Source: Roseibium album (lineage in GTDB: Bacteria > Pseudomonadota > Alphaproteobacteria > Rhizobiales > Stappiaceae). Taken from it: a stretch of 64,000 nt of DNA. Positions 27,049-36,491 of the stretch are shown piece after piece. The notes below the pieces were generated by a model. It was given only the letters and a program-made list of their open reading frames with translations. It did no database searches and had not been told where the DNA came from. The translations under genes and the position numbers were made by a program. Where the stretch lies: positions 62,001 to 126,000 of the forward strand of contig NZ_CXWE01000007.1 of assembly GCF_001404515.1 (NCBI RefSeq), read 5' to 3'. Every line of letters begins with the position of its first letter. The first letter of the stretch is position 1.

Positions 27049-27254
27049 ATGTGCGTCTTTCGATGTCTCGTTAAACGACAATTCAAGACCCGATAGAGTA
27101 TCTCATCGTTTCTTTGGCGCCTGCACGGAATTTGCACAAAATCCCTGAAATCCCTGCCCGGTTTCGCCCGGCAATCTCCCAAGTGCAATGCGAGGGTCTC
27201 GCCGATTGACGGGTGCCGTTTCCGTTTCGCACCCGCTTGGCAGAGGGATTATTG

Positions 27255-28697
27255 ATGACTGACGATCTAAGCCACAATGCGCCGGATGGTCCTGAGGCAA
27301 CGCAGCGATCCAGTGCGCCCAGGTTTTTGACTTTCCTGAACTCACCCGCGGTAAAATTCGTCCTGATCGGTCTGCTCACCTTCCTGCTTCTCGTTCCCAG
27401 TGTTTTTGTCTGGGTGCTGGTTGAAGAACGTTCGCACAGGGCAACCGAAGTCGCACGTGACATCGCCAGATCCTGGGGCGGAACCCAGGAGATCAACGGC
27501 CCCTATCTGGTGATCCCGTTCACGGAGACCTACACCACCGGGCCGAGCGACAAATTGAAGACCGAAACGGTGCGCCGGACAGCCGTGCTCTTCCCGCAGC
27601 GTCTGGATGTAACCGGCGACATCACCGTTGAAGAACGCAGGAAATCCATTTATGCGCTTCCGGTTTACAACGGCCGGGTCAATCTGAGCGGAGCGTTTTC
27701 CGCACCTGCAGACGATATGTTCGAACCGAAGCATGGCGGCACGATCGACGTTGCCGCGGACAAGGCGGTTCTGGTCATCGGTATCGGCGACGTTCGGGCA
27801 CTCAAGAGTGAGATCGCTCTCGGGCTCGACGGGAAACGATCCATTCCGTTCGAGCCGGGATCCGGTCCCTTGAAAATGACGAGCGACCGGGATGCCTACC
27901 GCTCCTTCAAGGCATCGGGGATCAATGCTGCCGTGCCGCCTGGAACCTGGCAAAGGGGTTTTGCCTTTGACATCCCCCTGCAGCTCAACGGTTCGACTGC
28001 AATCTATTTTGCTCCCGCGGGACAGACTACCAAGGTGGCGCTCCAATCCGATTGGCCGCACCCCGGATTCACTGGCGCGTTTTTACCCGAAACGCGAACC
28101 ATTACCGATAGCGGTTTTGACGCCGCCTGGACCATTCCCTATCTCGCCCGCGGCATTCCGAAGATGCTGGAAACTAGCAATATACCGCTTCAGGACAAGC
28201 TCCTGGGTGTGAAGTTCGTGGAACCGGTCAATTTCTACCAGACGATTTCCAGATCGCTGAAATACGCGATCGGGTTTATCAGTCTGACTTTCCTTGCCGT
28301 CTTTGTTCTGGAGATGCGGTCCGGTTGGCGCTTTCACTGGATCCAGTATGCACTGGTCGGCCTTTCCCTGATTATTTTCTATGTCATGCTGCTCGCATTC
28401 GCTGAACATGTCGGTTATGCGCTGGCGTATCTGACTGCCGCAGGCGCGGCGACCGTTCTCAATGCGGTCTATGTCGGTACCTCGCTGAAAAGCCGCACAG
28501 CGGGTCTTGTGATGCTCGCGGTTCTCGCAAGCATCTTCGGTGTCCTGTTTGCCTTGATGCGCGAGCAGGACTACGCGCTGCTGATCGGGTCTGTCATAGG
28601 GTTCGTCGCGCTGGCGATCACAATGTTCGTCACCCAGAAGATCGATTGGTCCGGCCACGAAAAATCGAACGACCGCTCGGCAACTGAGCCGGCTTGA
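27255..28697 (+). CDS. creD: Inner membrane protein CreD
   Basis: CreD family (cell envelope integrity) protein of 480 residues. A membrane segment lies at about 33-56. It is followed by a large periplasmic domain (about 60-340) beginning VEERSHRATEVARDIARSWGG, the family signature. The C-terminus has a block of five or six helices (SLKYAIGFISLTFLAVFVLE onward) ending with VTQKIDW. In enterics CreD belongs to the CreBC regulon and affects colicin and beta-lactam response; no creBC genes are seen here. ATG 27255 chosen because AGAGGG precedes it; a 14-residue longer frame starts upstream. Confidence 0.9.
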   Translation: MTDDLSHNAPDGPEATQRSSAPRFLTFLNSPAVKFVLIGLLTFLLLVPSVFVWVLVEERSHRATEVARDIARSWGGTQEINGPYLVIPFTETYTTGPSDKLKTETVRRTAVLFPQRLDVTGDITVEERRKSIYALPVYNGRVNLSGAFSAPADDMFEPKHGGTIDVAADKAVLVIGIGDVRALKSEIALGLDGKRSIPFEPGSGPLKMTSDRDAYRSFKASGINAAVPPGTWQRGFAFDIPLQLNGSTAIYFAPAGQTTKVALQSDWPHPGFTGAFLPETRTITDSGFDAAWTIPYLARGIPKMLETSNIPLQDKLLGVKFVEPVNFYQTISRSLKYAIGFISLTFLAVFVLEMRSGWRFHWIQYALVGLSLIIFYVMLLAFAEHVGYALAYLTAAGAATVLNAVYVGTSLKSRTAGLVMLAVLASIFGVLFALMREQDYALLIGSVIGFVALAITMFVTQKIDWSGHEKSNDRSATEPA

Positions 28698-28718
28698 CCC
28701 GAAAAGACGCGAAGGGAG

Positions 28719-28748
28719 CGAGGCGGGTCTTGCGGCTCGCCTCGTTTT
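28719..28748 (+). terminator. Terminator after creD
   Basis: Stem CGAGGCG (28719-28725) / CGCCTCG (28738-28744) followed by TTTT, 22 bases after the creD stop. Confidence 0.7.
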
Positions 28749-28787
28749 GTTCGATATTTGTTCTCTTGAAATTTGTTGGAGGATTGC

Positions 28788-29165
28788 ATGCACAAGAGTC
28801 GCTTGGGAGATCTGGTGATCGATTGCCAGGGAGGAAATATTGACGACCATGCCGCATTCTGGGCGGGTGCTCTCGGCAGAACCGTAGAGGAGAAACCGAA
28901 AAGTCCGCGTTATCGCCGCCTCTATGGCAAGGAGGGTGAAATCGGCATCTTGTTGCAACTGGTCGAACACGCACCACGCGTTCACCTGGATATCGAAGCA
29001 GACAATCCCGACAGGGAGGTCGAGCGGCTCGAAACGCTTGGCGCAACGATCGTCAGCAAGCTGGATCGCTGGACGGTGATGCAGGCCACCAGCGGGCATC
29101 GTTTCTGCGTGGTCCATCCGCAATTGCCCGGGTTCGAGGATGCGGCGACCGAGTGGGACACCTGA
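28788..29165 (+). CDS. VOC family (glyoxalase-like) protein
   Basis: Protein of 125 residues with the vicinal oxygen chelate fold pattern: two beta-alpha-beta modules, N-terminal GDLVIDCQGG and AAFWAGALGRTVEE, and C-terminal HLDIEADNP, RLETLGATIVSK and HRFCVVHP. This corresponds to the glyoxalase-like domain subfamily. His and Glu positions of the metal site are partly present. Substrate unknown. GGAGG precedes ATG 28788. It follows the creD terminator and probably has its own promoter in the AT-rich stretch at 28740-28780. Confidence 0.82.
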   Translation: MHKSRLGDLVIDCQGGNIDDHAAFWAGALGRTVEEKPKSPRYRRLYGKEGEIGILLQLVEHAPRVHLDIEADNPDREVERLETLGATIVSKLDRWTVMQATSGHRFCVVHPQLPGFEDAATEWDT

Positions 29166-29280
29166 CCGGAGCCGGGCAGGTCACGATCTGCTCACACGGA
29201 TGTGCGAGGCAGGGAAATGGAGTTGAGTTGCCTTGGCGCACGGATGCGTTACCTCTACCGGCAACTCATGGAGGACTGTC

Positions 29281-29925
29281 ATGATGCGACTTCTACCGCT
29301 TTCTCTCGTAGCCGCTCTTTCCGTTGCTGCACCATTTGCACCGGCACAGGCGGAAACAGCCGTATTTGCCGGAGGCTGTTTCTGGTGTGTTGAATCGGAT
29401 CTTGAAAAACTGCCTGGCGTCCGTGACGTCGTGTCCGGTTATGCCGGCGGCAAGACACAAAACCCGACTTACAAGAACTATGAGCGCGGCGGACACAGGG
29501 AAGTTGTCCAGGTTGACTTCGACGAGACCAAGATCAGTTATGGCGACCTTGTAGGTATTTTTCTGCGCACGGTTGACGTAACAGACGCAGGCGGCCAGTT
29601 CTGTGATCGCGGTTTTGGCTATTCCACTGCCATTCATCCCCTGGATGAAAAACAGGCCGAGGCGGCGAAAGCGGAAATCGACAAGGCCAACAAGTCTCTT
29701 GGCGGAAAGGTCGTTACGCCTGTCGAGGGGGCGGCCGTGTTCTGGCCGGCGGAAGATTACCATCAGGCTTACTACAAAAGCGATGTCAGGACGCTGACGC
29801 GGTTCGGCTATGTTACCCGGGCTGAGGCATACAAGGGCTATCGCAAGGCCTGCGGGCGCGATGCGAGGGTAAAATCCGTGTGGGGAGGCGAGGCTTACAA
29901 GGGATTGCCCAAAGCAGGTTCGTAA
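29281..29925 (+). CDS. msrA: Peptide methionine-S-sulfoxide reductase MsrA, exported form
   Basis: Repairs the S-epimer of methionine sulfoxide, 214 residues. An N-terminal signal peptide (about residues 1-24, ending AQA) places it in the periplasm, unlike the usual cytosolic MsrA. The catalytic motif GCFWC is at 32-36 (Cys33), and GYAGG, NYERGGHREVVQVDF and YHQAYY follow. Conserved late Cys residues could act in recycling. ATG 29281 (tandem ATG-ATG) follows GGAGG. A partner reductant (MsrQ-like or thioredoxin) is not encoded nearby. Confidence 0.92.
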   Translation: MMRLLPLSLVAALSVAAPFAPAQAETAVFAGGCFWCVESDLEKLPGVRDVVSGYAGGKTQNPTYKNYERGGHREVVQVDFDETKISYGDLVGIFLRTVDVTDAGGQFCDRGFGYSTAIHPLDEKQAEAAKAEIDKANKSLGGKVVTPVEGAAVFWPAEDYHQAYYKSDVRTLTRFGYVTRAEAYKGYRKACGRDARVKSVWGGEAYKGLPKAGS

Positions 29926-29953
29926 AGGACTTTCGATATCTGGATGTAAATGG

Positions 29954-29977
29954 CCCGCCAGCATGCTGGCGGGTTTT
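29954..29977 (+). terminator. Terminator of msrA
   Basis: Perfect inverted repeat CCCGCCAG-CATG-CTGGCGGG (29954-29973) followed by TTTT, 28 bases after the msrA stop. Confidence 0.88.
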
Positions 29978-30069
29978 GTGACCGGTGTCGAAAACGACCC
30001 GATCGACGGCAAGAACCATCTGCGGTGTTTCGCTTGTTCATCGGGGGTGTTGGATCAGGTCCCCGTTAT

Positions 30070-30792
30070 TCAGAAGCGGAAACCTACGCCGAGATCAACG
30101 ATGTCGGCCGTTGCACCGGCTTCGAACGTCTGTCCGTTTTGAAAACGGAAATCCCGGTCGAGAAAATGAAAATGCTTGTAGTCGAGGCGCAGAAACAGAT
30201 TGTCCGTCAGTCTGGTTTCGACGCCCGCTCCGACAACAGGTCCGTAAAGCATCCTGGTGTCGGTCACGGTTCCACCTGAAAAGCTATCAGGCGAGGTAAC
30301 GGCGTAGTCGTATGCAAGTAAATCAATCACCTCGCGGGGGCGGGTCTGTTCGAACTTGTATTTGGCAATACCCAGGCCGCCCGTAAGGTATGGCATGAAC
30401 CGGCCGGCATCGTAGCCGAGCCGTCCGGTGATGGAGGCGATCCATTCCGCGGATTGTCGGACATTGCCGCTGTCGGTCGTTTTTTGAAAGTTCGAGAAAA
30501 ATCCCTCCAGATGGCCACCCAGGATGATCCGATCGAACTGGGTGTCGTAGCCGGCCGCGGCACCAAGAAGTCCGGAGTGCATGGTCAGGTCCCATCCGAC
30601 ACCGTCACGGCCGGAGACCACTCCGCCACCGGCAAAGGCGACACCGCTGAAGCCCGACCAGGTCTGTGGCCGAAGTCTCAATTCATCGGCGGTTGGAATT
30701 CCTTCATTCAACAGGTCGGCCGCGTAAACCGTCGCAATCTGTCCGCAGACCAAAGTTTGTAGAACAGCCAGGCAGGCAATCCAAATCCGCAT
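30070..30792 (-). CDS. Outer membrane beta-barrel protein, Omp25/OmpA-like barrel family
   Basis: Predicted eight-stranded outer-membrane barrel, 240 residues. Signal peptide 1-24 ending VYA. The mature part alternates polar and aromatic residues (GGHLEGFFSNF, YLTGGLGIAKYKFEQ, LDYKHFHFLDRDF). It ends GVGFRF with the terminal Phe recognised by the BAM machinery. It resembles the Omp25/Omp31-type porin family of Rhizobiales. GGAG precedes the ATG. It lacks a peptidoglycan-binding domain. A surface or envelope-stability role is expected; ligand unknown. Confidence 0.83.
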   Translation of the reverse strand: MRIWIACLAVLQTLVCGQIATVYAADLLNEGIPTADELRLRPQTWSGFSGVAFAGGGVVSGRDGVGWDLTMHSGLLGAAAGYDTQFDRIILGGHLEGFFSNFQKTTDSGNVRQSAEWIASITGRLGYDAGRFMPYLTGGLGIAKYKFEQTRPREVIDLLAYDYAVTSPDSFSGGTVTDTRMLYGPVVGAGVETRLTDNLFLRLDYKHFHFLDRDFRFQNGQTFEAGATADIVDLGVGFRF

Positions 30793-30867
30793 GTATCAGC
30801 TCCGCACACAACTATTGCGGAGAAGAATGCGGGCTGAAATCTCAAGAATTGATTAAGGTTAACGAAA

Positions 30868-32757
30868 TCATACGCCGGCTTCGAAAGCTTCCACCAGGTC
30901 CATGAAAGCTTCGCCATATTTCTCCAGCTTGGACTGACCCACGCCTGATATGCCCAAAAGTGCGTCGGCACTGACCGGTCTGGCAGCCGCTATCCCGGCG
31001 AGCGTCGCATCGGGAAAGACGACGTATGGAGGAACATTCTGATCCCGCGCGATCTGTGTCCGGAGACGCCGCAATCGCTGAAAAAGCAGCTTGTCCTCGT
31101 CCTCGAGTTCGTCCGCGACGGATGCCGATCTTGAAGAACGTGTCTGTTTCAGTCCGGCAGCGCTTCTGTCCTTGCGCAGGGCAATTGTTTTGTCTCCGCG
31201 CAAGACCGGCCGCGCGCTTTCGGTGAGCACAAGCGCTCCGAACTGGGCATGGTCCACATCAACGAAGCCCGCCGCGACCAACTGTCGTGCGATCGATTGC
31301 CATGTCTTTTGCGACAGATCCTGGCCGATGCCGAAGACAGACAGGTTTTCGTGTCCGAACCGGGAGACCTTTTCATTGGACTTGCCGAGCAGAACGTCAA
31401 TCACGTGTCCCGTGCCGAAACGCTGACCCGTGCGGTAGATTGCGGACATCAGTTTTCGGGTCGCCTCCGTCCCGTCCCAGGTCTCAACCGGTGAGAGGCA
31501 GGTATCGCAATTGCCGCAGGGTTGCGGATAGGTTTCCCCGAAATGAGCCAGAAGCGCCTGCCTGCGGCATCCTACCGTCTCGCAGATGCCCAGCAACGCG
31601 TTCAGCTTCGTATTTTCCGCCCGCTTGACCTCGTCCGGAGCGTCGCCTTCCGCTATCATGCGCCGCCGCTGCACCAGATCAGCCATACCGTAGGCCATGA
31701 AGGCTTCTGAAGGCGCTCCGTCGCGTCCTGCCCGACCCGTTTCCTGATAGTAGGCTTCGACGGAGGAGGGCAGGTCAAGATGCGCGACATAGCGCACATC
31801 CGGCTTGTCGATCCCCATGCCGAAGGCAACCGTCGCGACAAGGCACAGGCCCTCTTCCAGGAGAAAGGCATCCTGGTTGGCGGCCCGCTGGTCTGCCGGC
31901 AAGCCGGCATGATAGGGCAATGCCCTCGTTCCCTTGGCAGACAGCCACGCGGCGATATCTTCAACCTTGGCACGTGACAGGCAGTAGACGATGCCGCTTT
32001 CACCCTTGTGCTTTGCGAGGAAGTCCAGCAATTGCTGGCGCTGGTTCGATCGTTCGACGATTTCATAGCGGATGTTGGGTCGGTCGAAACTTGTAACGAA
32101 AACCTTTGCCTCTTCCAGTTTCAGTCTGGAAAGGATGTCCTCTTGCGTATGCGGGTCGGCGGTCGCGGTGAGGGCGACCCTGGGGACGCCGGGGTATCTT
32201 TCGGCGAGGCATGAAAGCGACATGTATTCAGGGCGGAAATCGTGCCCCCACTGACTGACGCAATGCGCCTCGTCGATCGCAAAGAGTGCTATGTCGAGCG
32301 TATCCAGAAACTTGCGGAAGCTCTCGTTGCCTAGGCGCTCGGGTGTCACGTAGAGAAGGTCGATTTCGCCGCGGCGCAACTCTTCTCTCAAAGCAGCCTG
32401 ATCTTCACCTGACAGGGTCGAGTTGAGTGCGGCCGCACGGACGCCGGCGGCGCACAGGGCACCGACCTGATCCTTCATGAGGGCGATCAGCGGAGAGACG
32501 ACAATTCCGACACCACGTCTGCACAGGGCCGGGATCTGAAAGCAAAGTGACTTCCCGGCTCCTGTCGGAAACAGGACAACGGCATCTCTGCCGTCAATGA
32601 GGGTTTCGATGACGGCTTGCTGTTTGCCGCGGAAGCTGCTGTACCCGAACACATTCTGCAGAACGGCAAGCGGTTTCGGCTCCGGACGGACCGAAGGCGG
32701 ATCGCTGAGGTGAACGAGTGTTGAGTCATCCGCGGCAAGAGCGGGCGAGACTGGCAT
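30868..32757 (-). CDS. recQ: ATP-dependent DNA helicase RecQ
   Basis: 3'-5' helicase of recombination and replication-fork repair, 629 residues. Motif I is FPTGAGKS and motif II DEAH ([18 protein letters not shown]). The C-terminal helicase lobe carries GRAGRDG. The zinc-binding RQC region has [11 protein letters not shown] and CGNCDTC. A C-terminal HRDC domain follows (about 540-620, with [11 protein letters not shown] and [16 protein letters not shown]). All functional domains of full-length bacterial RecQ are present. The adjacent genes are unrelated; monocistronic. Confidence 0.95.
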   Translation of the reverse strand: MPVSPALAADDSTLVHLSDPPSVRPEPKPLAVLQNVFGYSSFRGKQQAVIETLIDGRDAVVLFPTGAGKSLCFQIPALCRRGVGIVVSPLIALMKDQVGALCAAGVRAAALNSTLSGEDQAALREELRRGEIDLLYVTPERLGNESFRKFLDTLDIALFAIDEAHCVSQWGHDFRPEYMSLSCLAERYPGVPRVALTATADPHTQEDILSRLKLEEAKVFVTSFDRPNIRYEIVERSNQRQQLLDFLAKHKGESGIVYCLSRAKVEDIAAWLSAKGTRALPYHAGLPADQRAANQDAFLLEEGLCLVATVAFGMGIDKPDVRYVAHLDLPSSVEAYYQETGRAGRDGAPSEAFMAYGMADLVQRRRMIAEGDAPDEVKRAENTKLNALLGICETVGCRRQALLAHFGETYPQPCGNCDTCLSPVETWDGTEATRKLMSAIYRTGQRFGTGHVIDVLLGKSNEKVSRFGHENLSVFGIGQDLSQKTWQSIARQLVAAGFVDVDHAQFGALVLTESARPVLRGDKTIALRKDRSAAGLKQTRSSRSASVADELEDEDKLLFQRLRRLRTQIARDQNVPPYVVFPDATLAGIAAARPVSADALLGISGVGQSKLEKYGEAFMDLVEAFEAGV

Positions 32758-32856
32758 GAGGCGGCTGCTTCCCTAAAGTCTTCCGCACCATGTCTTATTC
32801 GCAGGCGAAGGGCAAACCGGCCTGTGGATGATTTTCGCAATCGACCGGAAATTTAA

Positions 32857-33750
32857 TCAGAATTCGGCGTCGGGGTCGCCGGCCAGGGTTTCGGCGCAGT
32901 GGATGCGCATCTGTTCGGTGAGTTCCGTGAGGTCGCCCTGCAACCGGTCGGGACGGATCGGTTTGCCGAAATGAACGTTGAATTTCGCGTTCTGCTTGTT
33001 GAGCAACTCGTTGAAGACCGTCATGTCCCGCAACTCGGTCGAGACTCGGGCAAGAAAATAGAAAAGACCGGAGTTTCGTCCGCCCATATGCATCGGGATG
33101 ATCGGCGCCTTGTTTTTCCGCGCAAGTGCCAGGGCCGATGTCATCCAGGGCCGTTCCGTCAACTTGCCCTGGTGCCAGTAGGCAAGGCGTCCTGAAGGAA
33201 ACAGCACCACCACACGTTCTGTTGCAAACGCGGAGGACGCCAGTTTTATCGTCTCCTTGGACTTTTCGCGGCTCTTGAAATCAGCGCGCCATTCGACCGG
33301 AATGATCATCTCTGCGAGGCGCGGGTTGATGCGAATCGCATCCCTGTTCGCGAAGATCGCCAGATCGGTGCGCCGCGATTTTATCGCGTCGTACAGCACG
33401 ATGCCGTCGGCAATGCCGGTCGGGTGGTTGGACACGAGGACAACCGGACCTTCGGTTGGAACGCGGTCGAGCCCCTTGGTCGTGACGTTGAGCGTGAGAA
33501 TGTCACTCAGACGGGCGAAAACGTCGACCGCCTCCATCTGGGCAATGGTATCGGCCATATCCACAGCGGAACGATAACGCAGAATGCGATAGGCAAACGG
33601 CTTGATGAAGGGCCACCAGGGGCTCGCCATCACGAGTTTACCGCGTTCCGCTATCAGTGCGTCAACGATATGCTGGTCGGCTACCTGCCGCTGCAACGCT
33701 GCCTGACGGTGCGCCGGCAAGGTGTTTGTCGTCTGGTCTGTCGTCCGCAC
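32857..33750 (-). CDS. Lysophospholipid acyltransferase family protein
   Basis: PlsC-like acyltransferase, 297 residues, predicted to acylate a lysolipid at the membrane. The catalytic block VLVSNHPTGIADG gives the HxxxxD motif (His-Pro-Thr-Gly-Ile-Ala-Asp) seen in a divergent branch of the family. The acceptor-site block VVLFPSGRLAYW corresponds to the FPEG motif with Ser in place of Glu. There is no long hydrophobic N-terminus. GAGG precedes the GTG start at 33750. Possible roles are phospholipid or ornithine-lipid synthesis; no partner gene nearby decides. Confidence 0.83.
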   Translation of the reverse strand: MRTTDQTTNTLPAHRQAALQRQVADQHIVDALIAERGKLVMASPWWPFIKPFAYRILRYRSAVDMADTIAQMEAVDVFARLSDILTLNVTTKGLDRVPTEGPVVLVSNHPTGIADGIVLYDAIKSRRTDLAIFANRDAIRINPRLAEMIIPVEWRADFKSREKSKETIKLASSAFATERVVVLFPSGRLAYWHQGKLTERPWMTSALALARKNKAPIIPMHMGGRNSGLFYFLARVSTELRDMTVFNELLNKQNAKFNVHFGKPIRPDRLQGDLTELTEQMRIHCAETLAGDPDAEF

Positions 33751-33856
33751 AATGCACCTCTGCCCATCGGTAACCTGTACTACTCACCTGCATCGTTAGC
33801 GAAATCGGCCGCGTGGTGCAAATGCTCCCTGAATTAATTTGCGGTCTAGGGACGGA

Positions 33857-34234
33857 TCAACTCCACAGTGAACTTGTGAAAAGTGCCACAATTGTGATGA
33901 AGGATGCCAACCACGCGATTGAGCGTGGTGTGGCGCGATCCGTCCAGTAGCAGAACACGTAGATCAGCCGCAACAGAACGAACAGGACCGCCAGCTGATC
34001 GATCCAGTAGAGCGATGCGCCCTGGCTCATGGCAACGAAAACGGCAATCGCGAAAAACGGAAAGGCCTCGAACCCGTTGACCTGGGCTGCTTGCGCCCGG
34101 GCGCGGAAGCCGTCACGCCAAAAATCCGGATTTCTCGGGTTCTCGTTGTCGTAGTCCTTGCTGAGCTTGGCAGGAAAAATCGACAGAACAGGAAGAATTG
34201 CGGCGGCGAGAATGCACCAGATGGCAATCGGCAT
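33857..34234 (-). CDS. MAPEG family membrane protein
   Basis: Small integral membrane protein of 125 residues with about four hydrophobic segments. The conserved block NPRNPDFWRDGFRARAQAAQVNGFEAFPFFAIA (seen around residues 33-65) includes the NxxE-type glutathione-binding signature of the eicosanoid/glutathione (MAPEG) family. Bacterial members are poorly characterised. AGGA precedes the ATG. Divergent from the phosphatase-like gene that follows. Confidence 0.82.
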   Translation of the reverse strand: MPIAIWCILAAAILPVLSIFPAKLSKDYDNENPRNPDFWRDGFRARAQAAQVNGFEAFPFFAIAVFVAMSQGASLYWIDQLAVLFVLLRLIYVFCYWTDRATPRSIAWLASFITIVALFTSSLWS

Positions 34235-34466
34235 GTTTGGGTCCTTGTTGAATGTGTCACCATTTCAAATAGGTCAGAATTGCAAGATTGTGAGAAAAAG
34301 ATTGGAAGCGACGCTGCCGGATCACCCTTGCAGAAATACCGCCGGCCCCGAAATCCTCATGAAAATCATCTGGACACAGGCTTTGTCACATTCTCATCCC
34401 GTCGTCCGTTTATGCGAAGGCGCAGAAGGTGAAATGATTCTCGCCTGCCGATTTGGGGAATTGCTG

Positions 34467-34922
34467 GTGACAAAGACAACCGTCCTGTTTCTGTGTCCGG
34501 ACAACGCCTTTCTGGGGCCGTTGGCCGAAGCCTATCTGAATTTCAGGGCAAGGGGTCTGATGAGGGCATTTTCCGCAGGCACGAATCCTGCAGTCTGCCT
34601 GAACCGGCACGTGAATAGGCTGCTGTCGGCCTGCGGAGTTGATGCAAGCGGCCTTGCGCCCAAATCCGTCGATATATTCCTGATGCCGCATGCCATCATT
34701 CCGGACCGGGTCATTTATCTCACCGAAATGGCTCCCGTCACGTTACCGCCACTTTGGAAATCTACCACCTCCAGCCATTGGTGGAGTATTGTCGGCGCGT
34801 CTGCCGAAAGGGAAACATTCGGCGCCTGTGTCGAGAGCTTTCAGGAAATTCGCTCCGCGATAGATTTTTTGATCGAACCGTCAAACGGGTTGGGGAAATC
34901 ATCTGTGTGGAATGTTGCGTGA
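34467..34922 (+). CDS. Low-molecular-weight phosphatase-like protein lacking catalytic residues
   Basis: Protein of 151 residues from GTG 34467 (GGGGA upstream). The N-terminal VLFLCPDNAFLGPLAEAYLN and FSAGTNPAV closely follow the low-molecular-weight phosphotyrosine phosphatase/ArsC fold (consensus CxxNxxRSxxAEA). The P-loop Arg and Ser are replaced by Leu16 and Gly17, although Cys10 and Asn13 remain. The later HWxxPDP acid loop reads HWWSIVGAS (104-112), without the catalytic Asp. It is therefore probably inactive as a phosphatase and may be a binding protein or decaying gene. ATG 34434 is an alternative start. Confidence 0.65.
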   Translation: MTKTTVLFLCPDNAFLGPLAEAYLNFRARGLMRAFSAGTNPAVCLNRHVNRLLSACGVDASGLAPKSVDIFLMPHAIIPDRVIYLTEMAPVTLPPLWKSTTSSHWWSIVGASAERETFGACVESFQEIRSAIDFLIEPSNGLGKSSVWNVA

Positions 34923-35021
34923 CTGGGAAAGTACACGCAATTTTGCAGTGTTTTGGATTTTATACAAATTGTAGGCTAAGAGATGCCTCCAATTAGGACG
35001 ATGGTGAGGGATTGATTCGTC

Positions 35022-35549
35022 ATGATGCGCGCGGGAAAACTGGTTTTGGTTTTGGGAATGGTGGTTCTGGCGGCGGGATGCCAGAGACTTTCCGGAGGCC
35101 CGAACTATGCGGCACCTTTGCCGGCAACGCCGACAACACCGGTCGGGGCAGGCACGCTTGCACCACTTGATCCGAATGCCGCACCGCCTGTCGGAACAAC
35201 GACGGATGGCACGGGAGCGCCTGCTGATCTGGCGAGCAATCCTGTCTCGGCTCCGGGCAATGCACAACAAGTCGGCCGTACGGATCTTCTGGGTGGCTGG
35301 AAGCTCGCTTCAGCCGGTGACAACTGCATGGCTTTCATGACGCTGACGACCTGGTCAGGCGGCTACCGGGCTAACACCAGAGGTTGTAGTACGCCAACTC
35401 TGTCAGGGATCTCTGCATGGGACCTGAACGGTAACCAGGTGGTTCTTAAGGACGGATCCGGTGTGATCGTGGCACAACTTTATTCCAGCGAACCCGGGAA
35501 GTTTAACGGTCAAACCTCGGTTGGCTCACCCATTTCACTTTACCGTTAA
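35022..35549 (+). CDS. Omp19-like lipoprotein with protease-inhibitor (Inh) domain
   Basis: Lipoprotein of 175 residues. A signal peptide with lipobox LAAGC (Cys20) precedes a Pro/Ala/Thr/Gly-rich linker (about 28-83). A C-terminal Inh/AprI-type beta-barrel domain begins DLLGGWKLASAGDNC and contains a second Cys (TRGC) that would form the conserved disulphide. It ends ISLYR. This layout matches Brucella Omp19, a surface lipoprotein that inhibits proteases and supports the envelope. Activity here is inferred from the family. Tandem ATG codons leave the start uncertain by one residue. Confidence 0.85.
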   Translation: MMRAGKLVLVLGMVVLAAGCQRLSGGPNYAAPLPATPTTPVGAGTLAPLDPNAAPPVGTTTDGTGAPADLASNPVSAPGNAQQVGRTDLLGGWKLASAGDNCMAFMTLTTWSGGYRANTRGCSTPTLSGISAWDLNGNQVVLKDGSGVIVAQLYSSEPGKFNGQTSVGSPISLYR

Positions 35550-35623
35550 ATACCCTCAGTATTTTTGCTGGACACTGCGCGTAATAGGTGTATGTTTGCA
35601 TTGCTATCGGAAAGGCTGTGCAA

Positions 35624-36409
35624 ATGTCAAAATACGATCCTTTACGCGAACACCTGTCCCGTCTTGAAGATGTCGTCTGGGCTCCCAAGCTCAACGAACT
35701 GGAAGAAATTCTAGGTACATGCCTGCCGAAAAGTGCGCGGGAGCACCGGACGTGGTGGGCGAATTCAGGCGGCAGTCTGGTTCACCAGAATTCATGGCTT
35801 GATGCGGGGTGGCGCGTCGAGCGCACAGACCTGATGCGCGACGTCATCGTTTTCAGACGGTTGCGGATCGGAGGAACGGTCGCCGTCGCGCGGGCTGCCG
35901 TTGCTGAAAAACACTCCAAGAATCCGAAACGGGCTGCTGAAAAGCGGCTTGCGAAGGAGATGGCGGCGCTTCGACAGCCTGCGACCGTGACCCTCAGGTC
36001 GGAATGGGAGCTTCTGGGCGAAGTCCAGAACACACCATGCTCGAGCAGTTCGATACCCCAGCAGGGCGGTGTCCTGCGGTTCGCGGCTATGGAGGGTGAC
36101 AGTGTCGTCACCGGGATCGTCGCCACGCTCGCGGTGTCCCGTGCTTACAGGGGATTACGGCTCGAGATGAAAGGTCTTGATGCCGAGGACGATTCACGCA
36201 TTGGCCCGGAGTTAATCGAAAAGGCCGGATTTGATCCGGCTGCGCCGATCGAGTGCGATGTCGTCAAACCCGGAAACGCATGGCTTCTTACGGACGGACG
36301 AGGCCGCAAGGCAAACCTTGATGATCAGTCCGAATGTTATCTGGTTGCGCAGCTGCTTTATCTGCAGGAACTGCAAAGTGGCCGAAAGTCGACGTTGCTT
36401 TTGAGGTAG
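35624..36409 (+). CDS. Hypothetical protein with N-terminal DUF7662-like domain
   Basis: Protein of 261 residues, cytoplasmic by appearance. The N-terminus (about residues 3-75; YDPLREHL, LEEILGTCLPKSAREHRTWWAN, WLDAGWRVE) matches a domain of unknown function common in bacteria, often in small proteins near restriction or phage genes. The rest is a basic helical linker (about 93-125, AEKHSKNPKRAAEKRLAKEM) and a C-terminal segment not recognised. No obvious ribosome-binding site before ATG 35624. A good terminator follows. Function unknown. Confidence 0.75.
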   Translation: MSKYDPLREHLSRLEDVVWAPKLNELEEILGTCLPKSAREHRTWWANSGGSLVHQNSWLDAGWRVERTDLMRDVIVFRRLRIGGTVAVARAAVAEKHSKNPKRAAEKRLAKEMAALRQPATVTLRSEWELLGEVQNTPCSSSSIPQQGGVLRFAAMEGDSVVTGIVATLAVSRAYRGLRLEMKGLDAEDDSRIGPELIEKAGFDPAAPIECDVVKPGNAWLLTDGRGRKANLDDQSECYLVAQLLYLQELQSGRKSTLLLR

Positions 36410-36444
36410 TTTCCTCCAGCACAGTGTCCCCTCCCTGTGCAGTT

Positions 36445-36479
36445 CGCCCGCATCCGGCTCGCCGGTTGCGGGCGTTTTT
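36445..36479 (+). terminator. Terminator after the DUF7662-like gene
   Basis: Stem CGCCCGCA (36445-36452) / TGCGGGCG (36467-36474), 14-base loop, followed by TTTTT. Confidence 0.8.
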
Positions 36480-36491
36480 ATTGTTCACAGA

